Shown: in pieces, positions 51,111 to 61,188 of the stretch
Numbering within the stretch: the first letter of the stretch is position 1
Layout: each line of letters opens with the position of its first letter
NCBI RefSeq assembly: GCF_030263935.1
Contig: NZ_CP127162.1
Span: 2,303,501-2,367,500 of the forward strand
DNA length: 64,000 bases
Direction: 5' to 3'
From: Paenibacillus polygoni
GTDB lineage: Bacteria > Bacillota > Bacilli > Paenibacillales > Paenibacillaceae
Notes under the pieces: model-generated
What the model was told of the DNA's origin: nothing
The model's database searches: none
Seen by the model: the letters and a program-made list of their open reading frames with translations, nothing else
Program-made: the position numbers and the translations under genes

Positions 51111-52010
51111 ATGATCGGATTTTCAATTCAAAGTCCTGTATTTCTTGGTAATCTTAGCAACCAATCGAATCACGATTTGATAGGAAATTGTGAGAATGTT
51201 GATCAGTTCCTTGCCATTTTAAAAGAAAATGGTGTGAGATCGATTGAAATCAGAATCCTTCCTCGGCATGCGGATCATGAAGCTTACACGAATGTCATTC
51301 AGAAAATTTGGAATGCTGGACTTCAAATTACGATTCATGGACATGTAGAAGGGGAGATGGAGGGAAGCAGATTTGAAGATGTCTATCCTTCCATGCGTAC
51401 CATTTTACGTCATTTTGATCGGTATCAACCTAATTTGATGATGGCGATTCATGCCTTTGATGCGAAGAAAGGATCTGAAGCCGATTTATTACGCCGTACC
51501 GTTCATTTGTTTAGGCAGTGGACGGCTATGGTAGAGTCAGAGAAACTTCCACTTCATTTTGCGCTGGAGAATAATCGCCAGAAATCATCCAAAGTAGACC
51601 CAGGTGATACAACAAGCGGAGTTATGAAAATGGTGGAGCTCATCGATAGTCCACATATGGGGATCACTTGGGATATGGGACATTATTATTCAGATTTAAT
51701 TAAACCCACACACAATAACCTTCTAGAACAACCATCCATGGCACTGCCAACCCCCTTCTTCTTAGAACGAGTCATTCACACCCATATTCATGGCATTGTC
51801 AACCTTGGAACTCATCACCCGCTAACGACGATGGAAAGCCTTCCTTTAGAATTTTACGTCAAAACGTTACAAGCCTTGAACTATCAAGGTGTTTATAATT
51901 TAGAGCTTACGCTTCCTAAGTTTGAAAGCGATCGAACAATTCAGGAGCATGTTTGTGCATCGATTCAGCGTTTACGCTCCGCTGTCCAGCCATCTCGTTC
52001 TCATGCATAA
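51111..52010 (+). CDS. sugar phosphate isomerase/epimerase-like TIM barrel (AP endonuclease 2 family)
   Basis: A 299-residue xylose-isomerase-like barrel. ITIHGHVEGE, LHFALENNRQKSS, GITWDMGHYYSD and VIHTHIHGIV supply the His, Glu and Asp metal ligands of the family (relatives include IolE, IolH, IolI). In this operon an inosose isomerase or epimerase step is likely, by analogy with IolI, but the exact reaction is inference. GGGGGAAA precedes the ATG, 15 bases after the LacI gene. Confidence 0.83.
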   Translation: MIGFSIQSPVFLGNLSNQSNHDLIGNCENVDQFLAILKENGVRSIEIRILPRHADHEAYTNVIQKIWNAGLQITIHGHVEGEMEGSRFEDVYPSMRTILRHFDRYQPNLMMAIHAFDAKKGSEADLLRRTVHLFRQWTAMVESEKLPLHFALENNRQKSSKVDPGDTTSGVMKMVELIDSPHMGITWDMGHYYSDLIKPTHNNLLEQPSMALPTPFFLERVIHTHIHGIVNLGTHHPLTTMESLPLEFYVKTLQALNYQGVYNLELTLPKFESDRTIQEHVCASIQRLRSAVQPSRSHA

Positions 52011-52044
52011 CATGCACTACCTTTGAAAGGAGAACTGAGCCTGC

Positions 52045-52821
52045 ATGCCAACGTCAAGTATTTGGGTGATCACACCCTGGGAACTAATTCTGCGCATGCT
52101 ATTGGCGGCGGTCCTCGGTGGATTGATTGGTTTTGAAAGAGAATGGAGTAATCACGCAGCTGGATTTCGAACCCATATTCAAGTTTGTCTCGGTTCTGCA
52201 AGTATCATGCTGCTATCCATCTATGGTTTCTCTCAATTCGTCGATGAAGTGAATGTCAGAATTGACCCTGCTCGATTAGCTGCACAAGTAATTAGTGGCA
52301 TTGGATTCCTCGGGGCAGGAGCAATACTGCGTAACGGAAATATGATTAAAGGTCTGACAACAGCTGCTAGTATATGGGTTGTCGCAGCCATCGGGTTATG
52401 TGTAGGCGCTGGATTTTTCTTAGGTGCGGTTATGTGTACACTGATCGTTCTCATTAATTTATTTGTTTTTAACAAGTGGGAACGGATATGGGTGAAGAAG
52501 CGCCGGTATCATGATATTGAAATGGTTATACAAGATCAGCCTGGTGTAGTGAGTGCAATTTTATCCAAATTTCAAGAGTACGACATCCGAATTACAGATA
52601 TCAAAATGCAGCACGTGGATATCTCAGAATCAGATGAAACAGATCTAGACCGTATGAACCTCAAGTTAAATGTTCTTGCACCCCATGTAGAAACATGCCT
52701 GAGGGCATTAGAGGAAATTATGGTGATGAGCGAGGTTGACTCGATTGAAACCAGCCTGAAAAGAGAAGCGCTCAGCAAAGTGAACCATAAAGGTACGAAC
52801 AATCAATCAGTATCAATGTAA
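52045..52821 (+). CDS. MgtC/SapB family membrane protein
   Basis: A 258-residue protein. Four or five membrane helices lie in the first 145 residues, with GGLIGFEREWSNHAAGFRTH and SGIGFLGAGAIL matching MgtC. A soluble ACT-like C-terminal domain follows (MVIQDQPGVVSAILSKFQEY). MgtC-like proteins influence Mg2+ and phosphate homeostasis. Phytate breakdown releases both phosphate and Mg2+/Ca2+, so a place in this operon makes sense as inference. Confidence 0.87.
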   Translation: MPTSSIWVITPWELILRMLLAAVLGGLIGFEREWSNHAAGFRTHIQVCLGSASIMLLSIYGFSQFVDEVNVRIDPARLAAQVISGIGFLGAGAILRNGNMIKGLTTAASIWVVAAIGLCVGAGFFLGAVMCTLIVLINLFVFNKWERIWVKKRRYHDIEMVIQDQPGVVSAILSKFQEYDIRITDIKMQHVDISESDETDLDRMNLKLNVLAPHVETCLRALEEIMVMSEVDSIETSLKREALSKVNHKGTNNQSVSM

Positions 52822-52863
52822 TTTAAAAGATCAATGTAATCAAAAGCGATTGAGGGAAGACAG

Positions 52864-53676
52864 GTGAACATAAAATTGAAAAATATTTTATTTGTAAGTG
52901 ATCTTGATGGGACCCTACTAACCTCTTCACAAACCATTAGCCCAGAGAATGTAGAAGCAATACGTCGTTTCGAGGAACAAGGCGGATTATTCACATTGGC
53001 AACGGGACGTACGGAGCAAGCTGTTGCCAAATTTATCGAGCAACTGAACATAACAACCCCCTTAATCCTTTATAATGGTGCAAAAATTTACTGCCCTGTT
53101 ACTAAGCAGGTACTCTATGAAAACAAGTTTGACATTCCCATCGCATTCTGGAATTACCTTATATCGCAATTATCTGAGAATCTAGCATTACTCGTTTATC
53201 GTAACAGTAACGTATATTCACCGCATCGGAGTGAAATATTAGAGCGCCACGAGAGCAAAGATGGTGTTGTAAGTTTAGATTTAACAGAAGATATGCTACA
53301 TCAACCAATAACCAAATTGCTCCTTATTGCGGATCATCCTGAAGATTTAAAAATGATTGAGGAACAGGTACTTGCTATAGGACTTGAAGCCGAGCTTGTA
53401 TATTCCGAACATAATTATCTAGAAATTTTGCCGCCTCATACTTCCAAAGGAAATACACTTCGAATTTTACTTCAACTATTACCTCACAAAGACTTATATA
53501 CAATTGCAGTTGGAGATCAATTAAATGACCTTACGATCATACAGCAAGCAGATGACGGATATGCCGTTGAAAATGCTCATCCGACCTTGAAAATCCACGC
53601 TAATAAGTCAACCGTTCATCATGAAGATCACGCCATTGCTGACATTATCGAGAAACTGATGAAGCAAGAAGTATGA
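52864..53676 (+). CDS. HAD-IIB (Cof-type) phosphatase
   Basis: A 270-residue hydrolase. Motif I is FVSDLDGTLLTSSQTISPE, motif II LATGRTEQAV, and the late motif AVGDQLNDLTIIQQADDGYA is the Cof/YbiV signature. These act on sugar phosphates. Here it may help dephosphorylate inositol phosphates or the 2-deoxy-5-keto-gluconate phosphate branch. GTG start with GAGGGAAGACAG upstream. It is placed between MgtC and the inositol monophosphatase. Confidence 0.86.
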   Translation: MNIKLKNILFVSDLDGTLLTSSQTISPENVEAIRRFEEQGGLFTLATGRTEQAVAKFIEQLNITTPLILYNGAKIYCPVTKQVLYENKFDIPIAFWNYLISQLSENLALLVYRNSNVYSPHRSEILERHESKDGVVSLDLTEDMLHQPITKLLLIADHPEDLKMIEEQVLAIGLEAELVYSEHNYLEILPPHTSKGNTLRILLQLLPHKDLYTIAVGDQLNDLTIIQQADDGYAVENAHPTLKIHANKSTVHHEDHAIADIIEKLMKQEV

Positions 53677-53702
53677 AATAAAACAGAGGAAGTGAATCTT
53701 TA

Positions 53703-54500
53703 ATGGAATTCATTGCGTTAGCACAATCCTTAGCTCGCTCAGCTGGTGCATTAATTCTTTCACGAATGGGCGAACAAGTGACCGCTGAAGAAAAATCCTC
53801 TGCCTTCGATGTGGTTACCCAGGTCGATAAAGACTGCGAACAACTCATTCGCGAAGGGATCTTATCACAACATCTGGATCACGAAATTCTGGGAGAAGAG
53901 GATACGTTTCTAGCCCAGAAATCTTTAGAAGAGGTGTTGTCGGCAGTCAAGAAAGATACTTATCTATGGATTGTCGATCCGATAGATGGAACAAGTAACT
54001 TCGTTCAGGGAATTGCCGGATTTACCGTGTCTATCGCGCTTGCCTACAATGGGGAGCTGCTGTTAGGTGTGGTCTATGATCCAAGCTGTGATGAAATGTT
54101 CTCAGCAGTTAAAGGTGAAGGTGCATTTCTCAATGGAAAGCCAATTCATGTATCCAATAAGACAGGACTCCATACGAGTGTGATTGCGACGGGATTCCCA
54201 TCTCAAATGGATGCAAGATTAGCAGTTTATAACGGGCTGGGTAAGCTGATTCATGAATGCAGAACCATACGTTCACTCGGATCTGCAGCTCGCCACCTTG
54301 CTTATGTGGGGGCAGGGAGACTTGATGGATTTTGGGAAAATGGACTGAAAACATGGGATGTTGCGGCGGGTGTACTGATCGTGCAAGAGGCTGGAGGGCA
54401 GGTCAGCGATACAAATGGTAATTCCTACAGCTTGAACACGCTGCATATCGTATCCACCAATGGTCTTGTTCATGAGTCTTTACTAGATTGCTTGAAATAA
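53703..54500 (+). CDS. inositol-1-monophosphatase family protein
   Basis: A 265-residue phosphatase. LGEEDTF, WIVDPIDGTSNFVQGIAG (Asp92, Asp95) and GLKTWDVAAGVLIVQEAGGQ give all metal ligands, and GVVYDPSCDEMFSAVKGEGA is the usual central region. It releases phosphate from myo-inositol monophosphate, the last dephosphorylation before the iol pathway. That order fits the operon: phytases, then this enzyme, then IolD and others. GAGGAAG lies nine bases before the ATG. Confidence 0.9.
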   Translation: MEFIALAQSLARSAGALILSRMGEQVTAEEKSSAFDVVTQVDKDCEQLIREGILSQHLDHEILGEEDTFLAQKSLEEVLSAVKKDTYLWIVDPIDGTSNFVQGIAGFTVSIALAYNGELLLGVVYDPSCDEMFSAVKGEGAFLNGKPIHVSNKTGLHTSVIATGFPSQMDARLAVYNGLGKLIHECRTIRSLGSAARHLAYVGAGRLDGFWENGLKTWDVAAGVLIVQEAGGQVSDTNGNSYSLNTLHIVSTNGLVHESLLDCLK

Positions 54501-54528
54501 GACAGTGCAGGATAGGGAGGGGAAAATG

Positions 54529-56400
54529 ATGAGAGCGACCACGATTAGGTTAACAATGGCGCAGGCGCTCCTGCGCTACTTGGATCAGCAATATATTCGT
54601 ATAGATGGTCAAGAAACGAAGTTTGTGCGTGGTGTGATGGGGATATTCGGCCATGGAAATGTTACAGGCATCGGTGAAGCGTTAGAGCGGGAGAACACGG
54701 AGCTCATGTTTATCCAAGGTAAAAATGAACAAGGCATGGTTCATGCTGCAACAGCTTTCGCAAAGCAAAGAAACCGTCGTGAAATCTATGCCTGCACCAC
54801 ATCAATTGGACCCGGAGCACTCAATATGGTCACAGCAGCAGCAACGGCAACCGTCAACCGAATTCCTGTTCTACTGTTACCAGGAGATAATTTTGCTTCA
54901 AGACACCCTGATCCAGTATTACAGCAGCTAGAGGTCGTGAGTGATTACAATATTTCCGCAACCGATGCCTTTAAGTCGGTAAGTAAGTATTGGGATCGGA
55001 TTGTTAGACCAGAACAACTGATGACAGCTCTGGAGCAAGCGATGCGTATTCTAACAGATCCAGCGGAGACAGGGGCAGTCACGTTAGCTTTACCGCAAGA
55101 TGTGCAAGCAGAGGCGTATGATTATCCAAAGTCTTTTTTTGAACGGAGAGTTCATGTGGTCGATCGGAGGCCACCGGCAAAGGAAGCCCTAATCCGAGCC
55201 GTGGAACTCATCAAAGGAAAGCAGAAACCGCTTATTATTGCTGGCGGCGGTGTGTTATATGCATCAGCTGAGAAGGATTTAATCGGATTTGCTGAAGCGT
55301 TCGGTATCCCTGTCGCTGAAACACAAGCAGGTAAAAGCGCTCTGCCCTGGAATCATCCGTTATATGTAGGTGCAATTGGGGTAACGGGTTCCCTTGCAGC
55401 TAATAAGCTTGCAAAGGAAGCGGATTTAATCATTGGTATCGGGACTCGCTATTCTGATTTTACGACAGCTTCGAAATCTGCCTTCGCAAATCAAGATGTC
55501 CAAATATTAAATATTAACATCAATGGGTTTGATGCCGTAAAGCTGAATGGACATAACCTTGTGTGTGATGCGAAAGAAGGATTACAAGTGCTAACTTCTG
55601 CATTGAAAGAAGCCCATTATCAAGCTACTGATCAAAAAGCACGGATACAATCACTCAAAGAGGATTGGGATCGTGAAGTAGACCGTCTATATGCAGCAGA
55701 ACATTCAGAGGGGCTTGCTCAGACGAACGCACTCGGCGTGATCAATGCATGGATTGATCCTACGTCGATAATTATATGCGCTGCTGGCAGCTTGCCGGGT
55801 GATCTGCACCGTCTATGGAGAGCTGTTCATCCAAAAACGTACCATATGGAATATGGATTTTCCTGCATGGGATATGAAGTAAGCGGAGCATTTGGAGCAG
55901 CGCTTGCGGAACCAGACAAAGAAGTCTACGCCTTTGTAGGAGACGGCAGTTATCTTCTTCTGCATTCTGAGCTCCTAACAAGTCTTCAAGAGGGTCAAAA
56001 AATAACCATACTTTTATTTAACAATCATGGCTATCAGTGCATTCATAATCTGCAGCGTGAACAGGGTAGTGACGGTTTTGGAAACGAATTCAGATATCGG
56101 AATCCGATAGATGGTAAGTTAAGCGGTGACTTTATTGCACTTGATTTTGTGAAGCACGCACAAAGCTTAGGTGCTGCAGCCTATCGTGCGACGACAGCAG
56201 AAGAACTTAAGTCCGCTCTTGAGCTTGCACGCAAAGAATTAATCTCGACTTTAATCGAAATCTCAGTTGTACCAGGAACGAACACTGCTGGATACGAATC
56301 CTGGTGGAACGTAGGTGTACCTGAAGTATCCACAAGCAATAAAGTGGTCAAAGCACATGAGCGAATGAAACAAACCATAGATGGGCTTAAATCGCGATAA
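54529..56400 (+). CDS. iolD: 3D-(3,5/4)-trihydroxycyclohexane-1,2-dione hydrolase
   Basis: A 623-residue thiamine-diphosphate enzyme, close to the usual length of about 637. FVRGVMGIFGHGNVTGIGEA and TTSIGPGALNMVTAAATATV are the IolD N-terminal signatures. GDGSYLLLHSELLTSLQEGQ to LLFNNHGYQCI is the ThDP/Mg motif. It opens the ring of the diketone made by IolE to give 5-deoxy-glucuronate. GGGAGGGG lies six bases before the chosen ATG; GTG and ATG further upstream overlap that site. Confidence 0.93.
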   Translation: MRATTIRLTMAQALLRYLDQQYIRIDGQETKFVRGVMGIFGHGNVTGIGEALERENTELMFIQGKNEQGMVHAATAFAKQRNRREIYACTTSIGPGALNMVTAAATATVNRIPVLLLPGDNFASRHPDPVLQQLEVVSDYNISATDAFKSVSKYWDRIVRPEQLMTALEQAMRILTDPAETGAVTLALPQDVQAEAYDYPKSFFERRVHVVDRRPPAKEALIRAVELIKGKQKPLIIAGGGVLYASAEKDLIGFAEAFGIPVAETQAGKSALPWNHPLYVGAIGVTGSLAANKLAKEADLIIGIGTRYSDFTTASKSAFANQDVQILNININGFDAVKLNGHNLVCDAKEGLQVLTSALKEAHYQATDQKARIQSLKEDWDREVDRLYAAEHSEGLAQTNALGVINAWIDPTSIIICAAGSLPGDLHRLWRAVHPKTYHMEYGFSCMGYEVSGAFGAALAEPDKEVYAFVGDGSYLLLHSELLTSLQEGQKITILLFNNHGYQCIHNLQREQGSDGFGNEFRYRNPIDGKLSGDFIALDFVKHAQSLGAAAYRATTAEELKSALELARKELISTLIEISVVPGTNTAGYESWWNVGVPEVSTSNKVVKAHERMKQTIDGLKSR

Positions 56401-56438
56401 GTGCGGATCTATAGAGGATTTCGAGGGGGCGTCAATTG

Positions 56439-57377
56439 ATGGATATGAAATCATTACCCTTTAGACTAGGGATTCATCCGATAAATTGGGTTGGCGAAGA
56501 CGTTAAGGAATTTGGCGATGAGACGACTTTTGAGCAGATCATAGATGACATTCAGGCATTAGGACTAACGGGTACAGAAATGGGACGCAAGTTTCCGACT
56601 GATCAAGTTGTTCTTAAGCGCGAACTAAATGCCCGAGGCATTCAGCTTGTATCCCAGTGGAAATCGGTATTGTTATCGGATCCAAGCTATCGAGCATCAG
56701 AGCTAGAACAATATCGTAGACATGCTGAGTTTTTGAAAGAAATGGGAAGCGAAGTAATTAGTACTTGTGAAGTGGGAGGTTCGCTTCATTTTGATCCTCG
56801 TCGTACACCGAATGAAAAAGAAGTTATTCGTCTAGATGCAGAGGGTTGGGCCCACTTAGCGGAAGGATTGAACCAAGCAGGTGAGATCGCGAAACAAATA
56901 GGATTGAAGCTTACGTATCATCACCATGGCGGGACGGTTGTGGAGTCACCAGAAGAAATTGATCGATTGATGGAGATGACGGATCCTTCGCTTGTACATT
57001 TACTATTCGATACGGGACACTCCTACTATGGAGGAGGAGATCCCCTGCACCTTTTACGTAAACATCGGGAGCGAATTGCCTATATTCATCTCAAAGATAT
57101 TCGGCTTGAAGTTTTGGAAAAAGCTCGCAGCGAACAATCAGACTTTGTAACTTGTATTCGTAAAGGCGTCTTTACAGTCCCGGGAGATGGATGCATCGAT
57201 TTTGCTCCTATTTTCGGCGAGCTGCTCGGAACGAGCTATACCGGTTGGGCTTTACTAGAAGGTGAACAAGATCCTTATCAACATCCAGCTAGATTGTACG
57301 CCGAGCGGTCGCTTCAGTATATAAGTTCTTTAATACATCAACAAACTCATGGTGCATCAAACTTGAGTTTGAATTAA
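56439..57377 (+). CDS. iolE: inosose dehydratase
   Basis: A 312-residue xylose-isomerase-like barrel. LGIHPINWVGEDVKEFGDET (the IolE N-terminus), LTYHHHGGTVVESPEEIDRL, LLFDTGHSYYGGGDP and IAYIHLKDIR match IolE. It dehydrates scyllo-inosose to the diketone used by IolD. GAGGGGG precedes the ATG; an ATG six bases later is also possible. It lies 38 bases after iolD. Confidence 0.92.
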   Translation: MDMKSLPFRLGIHPINWVGEDVKEFGDETTFEQIIDDIQALGLTGTEMGRKFPTDQVVLKRELNARGIQLVSQWKSVLLSDPSYRASELEQYRRHAEFLKEMGSEVISTCEVGGSLHFDPRRTPNEKEVIRLDAEGWAHLAEGLNQAGEIAKQIGLKLTYHHHGGTVVESPEEIDRLMEMTDPSLVHLLFDTGHSYYGGGDPLHLLRKHRERIAYIHLKDIRLEVLEKARSEQSDFVTCIRKGVFTVPGDGCIDFAPIFGELLGTSYTGWALLEGEQDPYQHPARLYAERSLQYISSLIHQQTHGASNLSLN

Positions 57378-57392
57378 AGGGGGCACGATACC

Positions 57393-58403
57393 ATGTCTTA
57401 TGTATCCTTTCATACTGATCGACCGACTGATTTCGTTGCCATTGGGCGGCTTTGCATCGATTTGAATGCCAATGAAATTAATCGTCCCATGGAAGAGACC
57501 ATGACATTCACGAAGTATGTTGGAGGCTCACCGGCTAATATTTCGATTGGGATGTCTCGGCTGGGTCAGAAAACTGCATTTATCGGAAAAGTAGCCAATG
57601 ACCAGATGGGTCGATTCATTGTTGACTACCTGAAGCGTAACAACATCGAGACTTCTAATGTGGTAACTGATCAGACAGGGGCTGTGACAGGACTTGCTTT
57701 TACAGAGATCAAGAGCCCTGCGGACTGCAGCATATTAATGTACCGGGATCAAGTTGCAGACTTGCTGCTGGAGCCTAGTGAAGTACAGGAAGAACTTATT
57801 GCACGTTCGAAAATGTTATTGATTTCCGGTACAGCACTAGCCAAAAGTCCTTCTCGAGAAGCCGTATTTCTAGCACTGCAGTATGCCAAAAAGCATGGTA
57901 CAGTAGTTGCTTTTGATATTGATTATCGTCCATATACTTGGACTTCCGAATCAGAGACGGCAGTGTATTACAATCTAGCTGCGGAGAAATGCGATATTAT
58001 CATCGGCACTCGAGAAGAGTTCGATACTATGGAACGCTTTGAATCAAATGCAGAACATGCTGATCAAGTGACTGCAAAGAAGTGGTTTGATTACTCAGCA
58101 AAAATAGTCGTTATTAAGCATGGAAAAGAGGGCTCAATTGCGTACACACAAGATGGGCTAAGTCATCAAGCGCAGAGCTTTCCTGCGAAAGTGATCAAAA
58201 CATTCGGTGCGGGAGATTCCTATGCAGCAGGATTCCTATACGGAGTCATGCAAGGATGGACATTGGAGAAAAGCATGGAATACGGCAGCGCAGCTGCAAG
58301 TATTGTCATATCCAGTCATAGCTGCTCTGATGCAATGCCAACGAACCCACAAATTCAAAAGTATATGGAGCAGTGCCGTCAAGGTGAGATTGCCACTTCC
58401 TAA
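57393..58403 (+). CDS. iolC: 5-dehydro-2-deoxygluconokinase
   Basis: A 336-residue PfkB/ribokinase-family kinase. FVAIGRLCIDLNANEI, FTKYVGGSPANISIGMSRLG (PfkB signature 1) and TFGAGDSYAAGFLYGVMQGW (signature 2 with the catalytic Asp) are intact. It phosphorylates 5-dehydro-2-deoxy-gluconate. The downstream aldolase gene, iolJ, is not in the window. GGGGGC precedes the ATG, 15 bases after iolE. Confidence 0.93.
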   Translation: MSYVSFHTDRPTDFVAIGRLCIDLNANEINRPMEETMTFTKYVGGSPANISIGMSRLGQKTAFIGKVANDQMGRFIVDYLKRNNIETSNVVTDQTGAVTGLAFTEIKSPADCSILMYRDQVADLLLEPSEVQEELIARSKMLLISGTALAKSPSREAVFLALQYAKKHGTVVAFDIDYRPYTWTSESETAVYYNLAAEKCDIIIGTREEFDTMERFESNAEHADQVTAKKWFDYSAKIVVIKHGKEGSIAYTQDGLSHQAQSFPAKVIKTFGAGDSYAAGFLYGVMQGWTLEKSMEYGSAAASIVISSHSCSDAMPTNPQIQKYMEQCRQGEIATS

Positions 58404-58465
58404 TATTAAATACGAATCAAATTTTCATAATACGATTTTTATAAGGGAATAAGGAGGATAACGGC

Positions 58466-59908
58466 ATGCAAACCTTACAAAATTGGATCAATGGGAAATG
58501 GATTGAGTCAAAATCTACAAAGACCGAGCCTGTATATAATCCAGCGAATAACGAAGTGCTGGCACAAGTTCCGATTTCTACTCGGGAAGATTTAGATCAG
58601 GCTGTTAGAATAGCAAAAGAAGCGTTCAAGTCTTGGAGTAAGACCCCTGTGCCGAAGAGAGCACGAATTCTATTTAAATATCAGCAACTACTTGTGAACA
58701 ACTGGGAAGAGCTTGCTGAAATTGTAACTCGTGAGAACGGAAAAAGCCTGAGCGAAGCATACGGAGAAGTGCAGCGCGGTATTGAATGTGTGGAGTTCGC
58801 AGCAGGCGCACCATCGCTCATGATGGGCAAACATTTGCCAGATATCGCTTCGAATCTAGAATCGGGCATGTATCGGTATCCGATCGGCGTTGTTGGGGGG
58901 ATCACTCCGTTCAACTTTCCGATGATGGTGCCTTGTTGGATGTTCCCGCTTGCTATTGCCTGCGGTAATACCTTTGTTCTGAAACCTTCTGAACGCACGC
59001 CGATCCTGGCAGGACGTCTTGCTGAATTATTTAAGGAAGCGGGGCTCCCAGATGGCGTATTCAATATCGTTCATGGTGCCCACGATGTCGTGAATGGGAT
59101 TCTCGAACACAAAGATATTAAAGCGGTTTCTTTCGTCGGATCGCAGCCTGTTGCCGAATATGTATACACAAAGGCATCTGCTCATGGTAAAAGAGTGCAG
59201 GCACTAGCTGGCGCTAAGAATCACTCAATCGTATTGCCAGATGCGAAACTTGATGTAACCGTAAAGGAAATTATCAATGCTGCATTTGGTTCAGCCGGGG
59301 AACGCTGTATGGCATGTTCAGTTGTTGTGGCTGTTGGTGATATAGCTGACGTACTCGTTGCTCGTCTTAAAGAAGCGTCCGATAAAATCAAAATCGGAAA
59401 CGGTATAAATGAGGGGGTCTTCTTGGGCCCTGTTATACGAGATCCGCATAAAGCACGTACGAAATCTTATATTGAAATTAGTGAGCAAGAAGGGGCGGAA
59501 ATCGTCCGCGACGGGCGCACTGATGCAGCTGCTGAGGGTGAAGGATTCTTCATCGGACCGACGATATTTGATCACGTACAAGTTGGGATGAAAATATGGC
59601 AGGATGAAATCTTTGCACCTGTACTTGCAGTCATGCGTGCGGAGACACTCGATGAAGCAATCGCTATTGCAAATGCTTCTGAATTTGCAAATGGAGCTTG
59701 CTTATTCACGCAAGATGGCAGCAACGTCCGTTACTTCCGTGAAAATATAGATGCTGGGATGCTTGGGATTAACTTAGGTGTTCCTGCTCCTATGGCGTTC
59801 TTCCCATTCTCAGGATGGAAAAAATCATTTTATGGCGATCTACATGCCAACGGAAATGATGGCGTTGAGTTCTATACACGTAAAAAGATGGTTACAGCCC
59901 GCTGGTAA
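58466..59908 (+). CDS. iolA: methylmalonate-semialdehyde dehydrogenase (acylating)
   Basis: A 480-residue aldehyde dehydrogenase. [30 protein letters not shown] and [10 protein letters not shown] with catalytic Cys281 are typical of IolA/MmsA. It converts malonate semialdehyde from the inositol route to acetyl-CoA. AAGGAGG lies nine bases before the ATG. It is the last gene of the block that starts with lacI; a gap of 217 bases follows. Confidence 0.93.
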   Translation: MQTLQNWINGKWIESKSTKTEPVYNPANNEVLAQVPISTREDLDQAVRIAKEAFKSWSKTPVPKRARILFKYQQLLVNNWEELAEIVTRENGKSLSEAYGEVQRGIECVEFAAGAPSLMMGKHLPDIASNLESGMYRYPIGVVGGITPFNFPMMVPCWMFPLAIACGNTFVLKPSERTPILAGRLAELFKEAGLPDGVFNIVHGAHDVVNGILEHKDIKAVSFVGSQPVAEYVYTKASAHGKRVQALAGAKNHSIVLPDAKLDVTVKEIINAAFGSAGERCMACSVVVAVGDIADVLVARLKEASDKIKIGNGINEGVFLGPVIRDPHKARTKSYIEISEQEGAEIVRDGRTDAAAEGEGFFIGPTIFDHVQVGMKIWQDEIFAPVLAVMRAETLDEAIAIANASEFANGACLFTQDGSNVRYFRENIDAGMLGINLGVPAPMAFFPFSGWKKSFYGDLHANGNDGVEFYTRKKMVTARW

Positions 59909-60125
59909 CTGTGTCGAGAATTGAAGGAACATAGTGGTATTCTCTTGCTTGTATCAATCATGAAAATGCTGACGTTATTTCACAGAAGAAGTTTGCTGAT
60001 TCTTAGCACTCCATCCGACTATATATGACTCTAAACCGTACTGGATTTCAGTCAAAAGTCACTGACGCGGTGAAGAGCAAAATCAAATTATTCGGTAGCT
60101 CCTGTAAAGCGAGAGGTGAAAAGGA
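59909..60125 (+). other. iolA-iolG intergenic
   Basis: No GGTAACGTTACC-type site, no clear terminator and no consensus promoter are seen. GAGAGGTGAAAAGG before the iolG start is its ribosome binding site. iolG may still be read from the upstream operon. Confidence 0.4.
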
Positions 60126-61154
60126 ATGGATAGCGTAAAAATTGGGATTATCGGCGGAGGACGCATTGGGAAAATCCATGCAGATCATGTACGAAGATTG
60201 CCGAATGTCGAAATTGTAGGCATAGCTGATTTATTCGGTGGGGAGCCGCTTGCTGCTTGGTGCTATGAACGAGGCATCCCGTATTATCCAAGTGATGGAG
60301 ATAACTTCATCTCAAATCCAGACATCGATGCCATCTTCATCTGCTCACCAACGGATACTCATGTCTCCTTAATCCGTAAAGCAGTGAAGGCGGGCAAACA
60401 TATTTTTTGTGAGAAGCCTGTAAGTCAGTTGTTACTAGAAACGGAAAAAGCAATGGAAGAGGTTAGTCAGGCGAATATCAAGTTTCAGGTCGGATTTAAT
60501 CGACGCTTTGACCATAACTTTTTGCGATTGCGAGAACATGTCCAGCAAGGAACGATTGGGGAACCACATATTATTAAAATAACTTCTCGTGATCCCAATC
60601 CACCGCATCTTGATTACATCCGCTCATCGGGCGGGATTTATATGGATATGATGATTCATGATTTTGATATGGCACGTTATGTGAGCGGTAGCGAAGTGGA
60701 AAGTATATATGCACAGGGCAATGTACTAATAAATCCGGCGTTTCGAGAATGTGGAGATGTAGATACAGCGATCGTGACGCTTCGTTTTGAGAATGGCGCC
60801 CTTGGTGTGATTGATAACAGCCGCCAAGCGGTGTACGGTTACGATCAAAGAGTCGAGGTATTCGGATCAAAAGGCAGTGTTGCGGTAACGAATGATCACC
60901 CGAATACAGCCATTATAAGTACAGCGGAAGGAGTGATGTCAGATAAGCCATTACATTTCTTCCTTGAACGATACGAGAAAGCTTACGAGCTTGAGGTTCG
61001 CATGTTTATTGATAGTATCATTCAAGACACGCCCGTAACGGTGAATGGTTATGATGGACTTCAAGCAGAAAGAATTGCATATGCGGCAAAATGTTCAGCC
61101 CGTCTTGGTCGTCCCGTGCGAATGGATGAAATCTATCAAATTACAGAAGCCTAA
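60126..61154 (+). CDS. iolG: inositol 2-dehydrogenase
   Basis: A 342-residue Gfo/Idh/MocA oxidoreductase. IGIIGGGRIGKIHADHV is the NAD-binding motif, CEKPVSQL has the catalytic Lys97, the same position as in Bacillus IolG, and GFNRRFDHNF and GGIYMDMMIHDFDMARYV follow with the catalytic Asp/His. It oxidises myo-inositol to scyllo-inosose, the first step of the pathway. GAGAGGTG precedes the ATG. Confidence 0.92.
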   Translation: MDSVKIGIIGGGRIGKIHADHVRRLPNVEIVGIADLFGGEPLAAWCYERGIPYYPSDGDNFISNPDIDAIFICSPTDTHVSLIRKAVKAGKHIFCEKPVSQLLLETEKAMEEVSQANIKFQVGFNRRFDHNFLRLREHVQQGTIGEPHIIKITSRDPNPPHLDYIRSSGGIYMDMMIHDFDMARYVSGSEVESIYAQGNVLINPAFRECGDVDTAIVTLRFENGALGVIDNSRQAVYGYDQRVEVFGSKGSVAVTNDHPNTAIISTAEGVMSDKPLHFFLERYEKAYELEVRMFIDSIIQDTPVTVNGYDGLQAERIAYAAKCSARLGRPVRMDEIYQITEA

Positions 61155-61188
61155 TATAGTAGCTTTGGTCAAAGAGAGGAGAACATCC

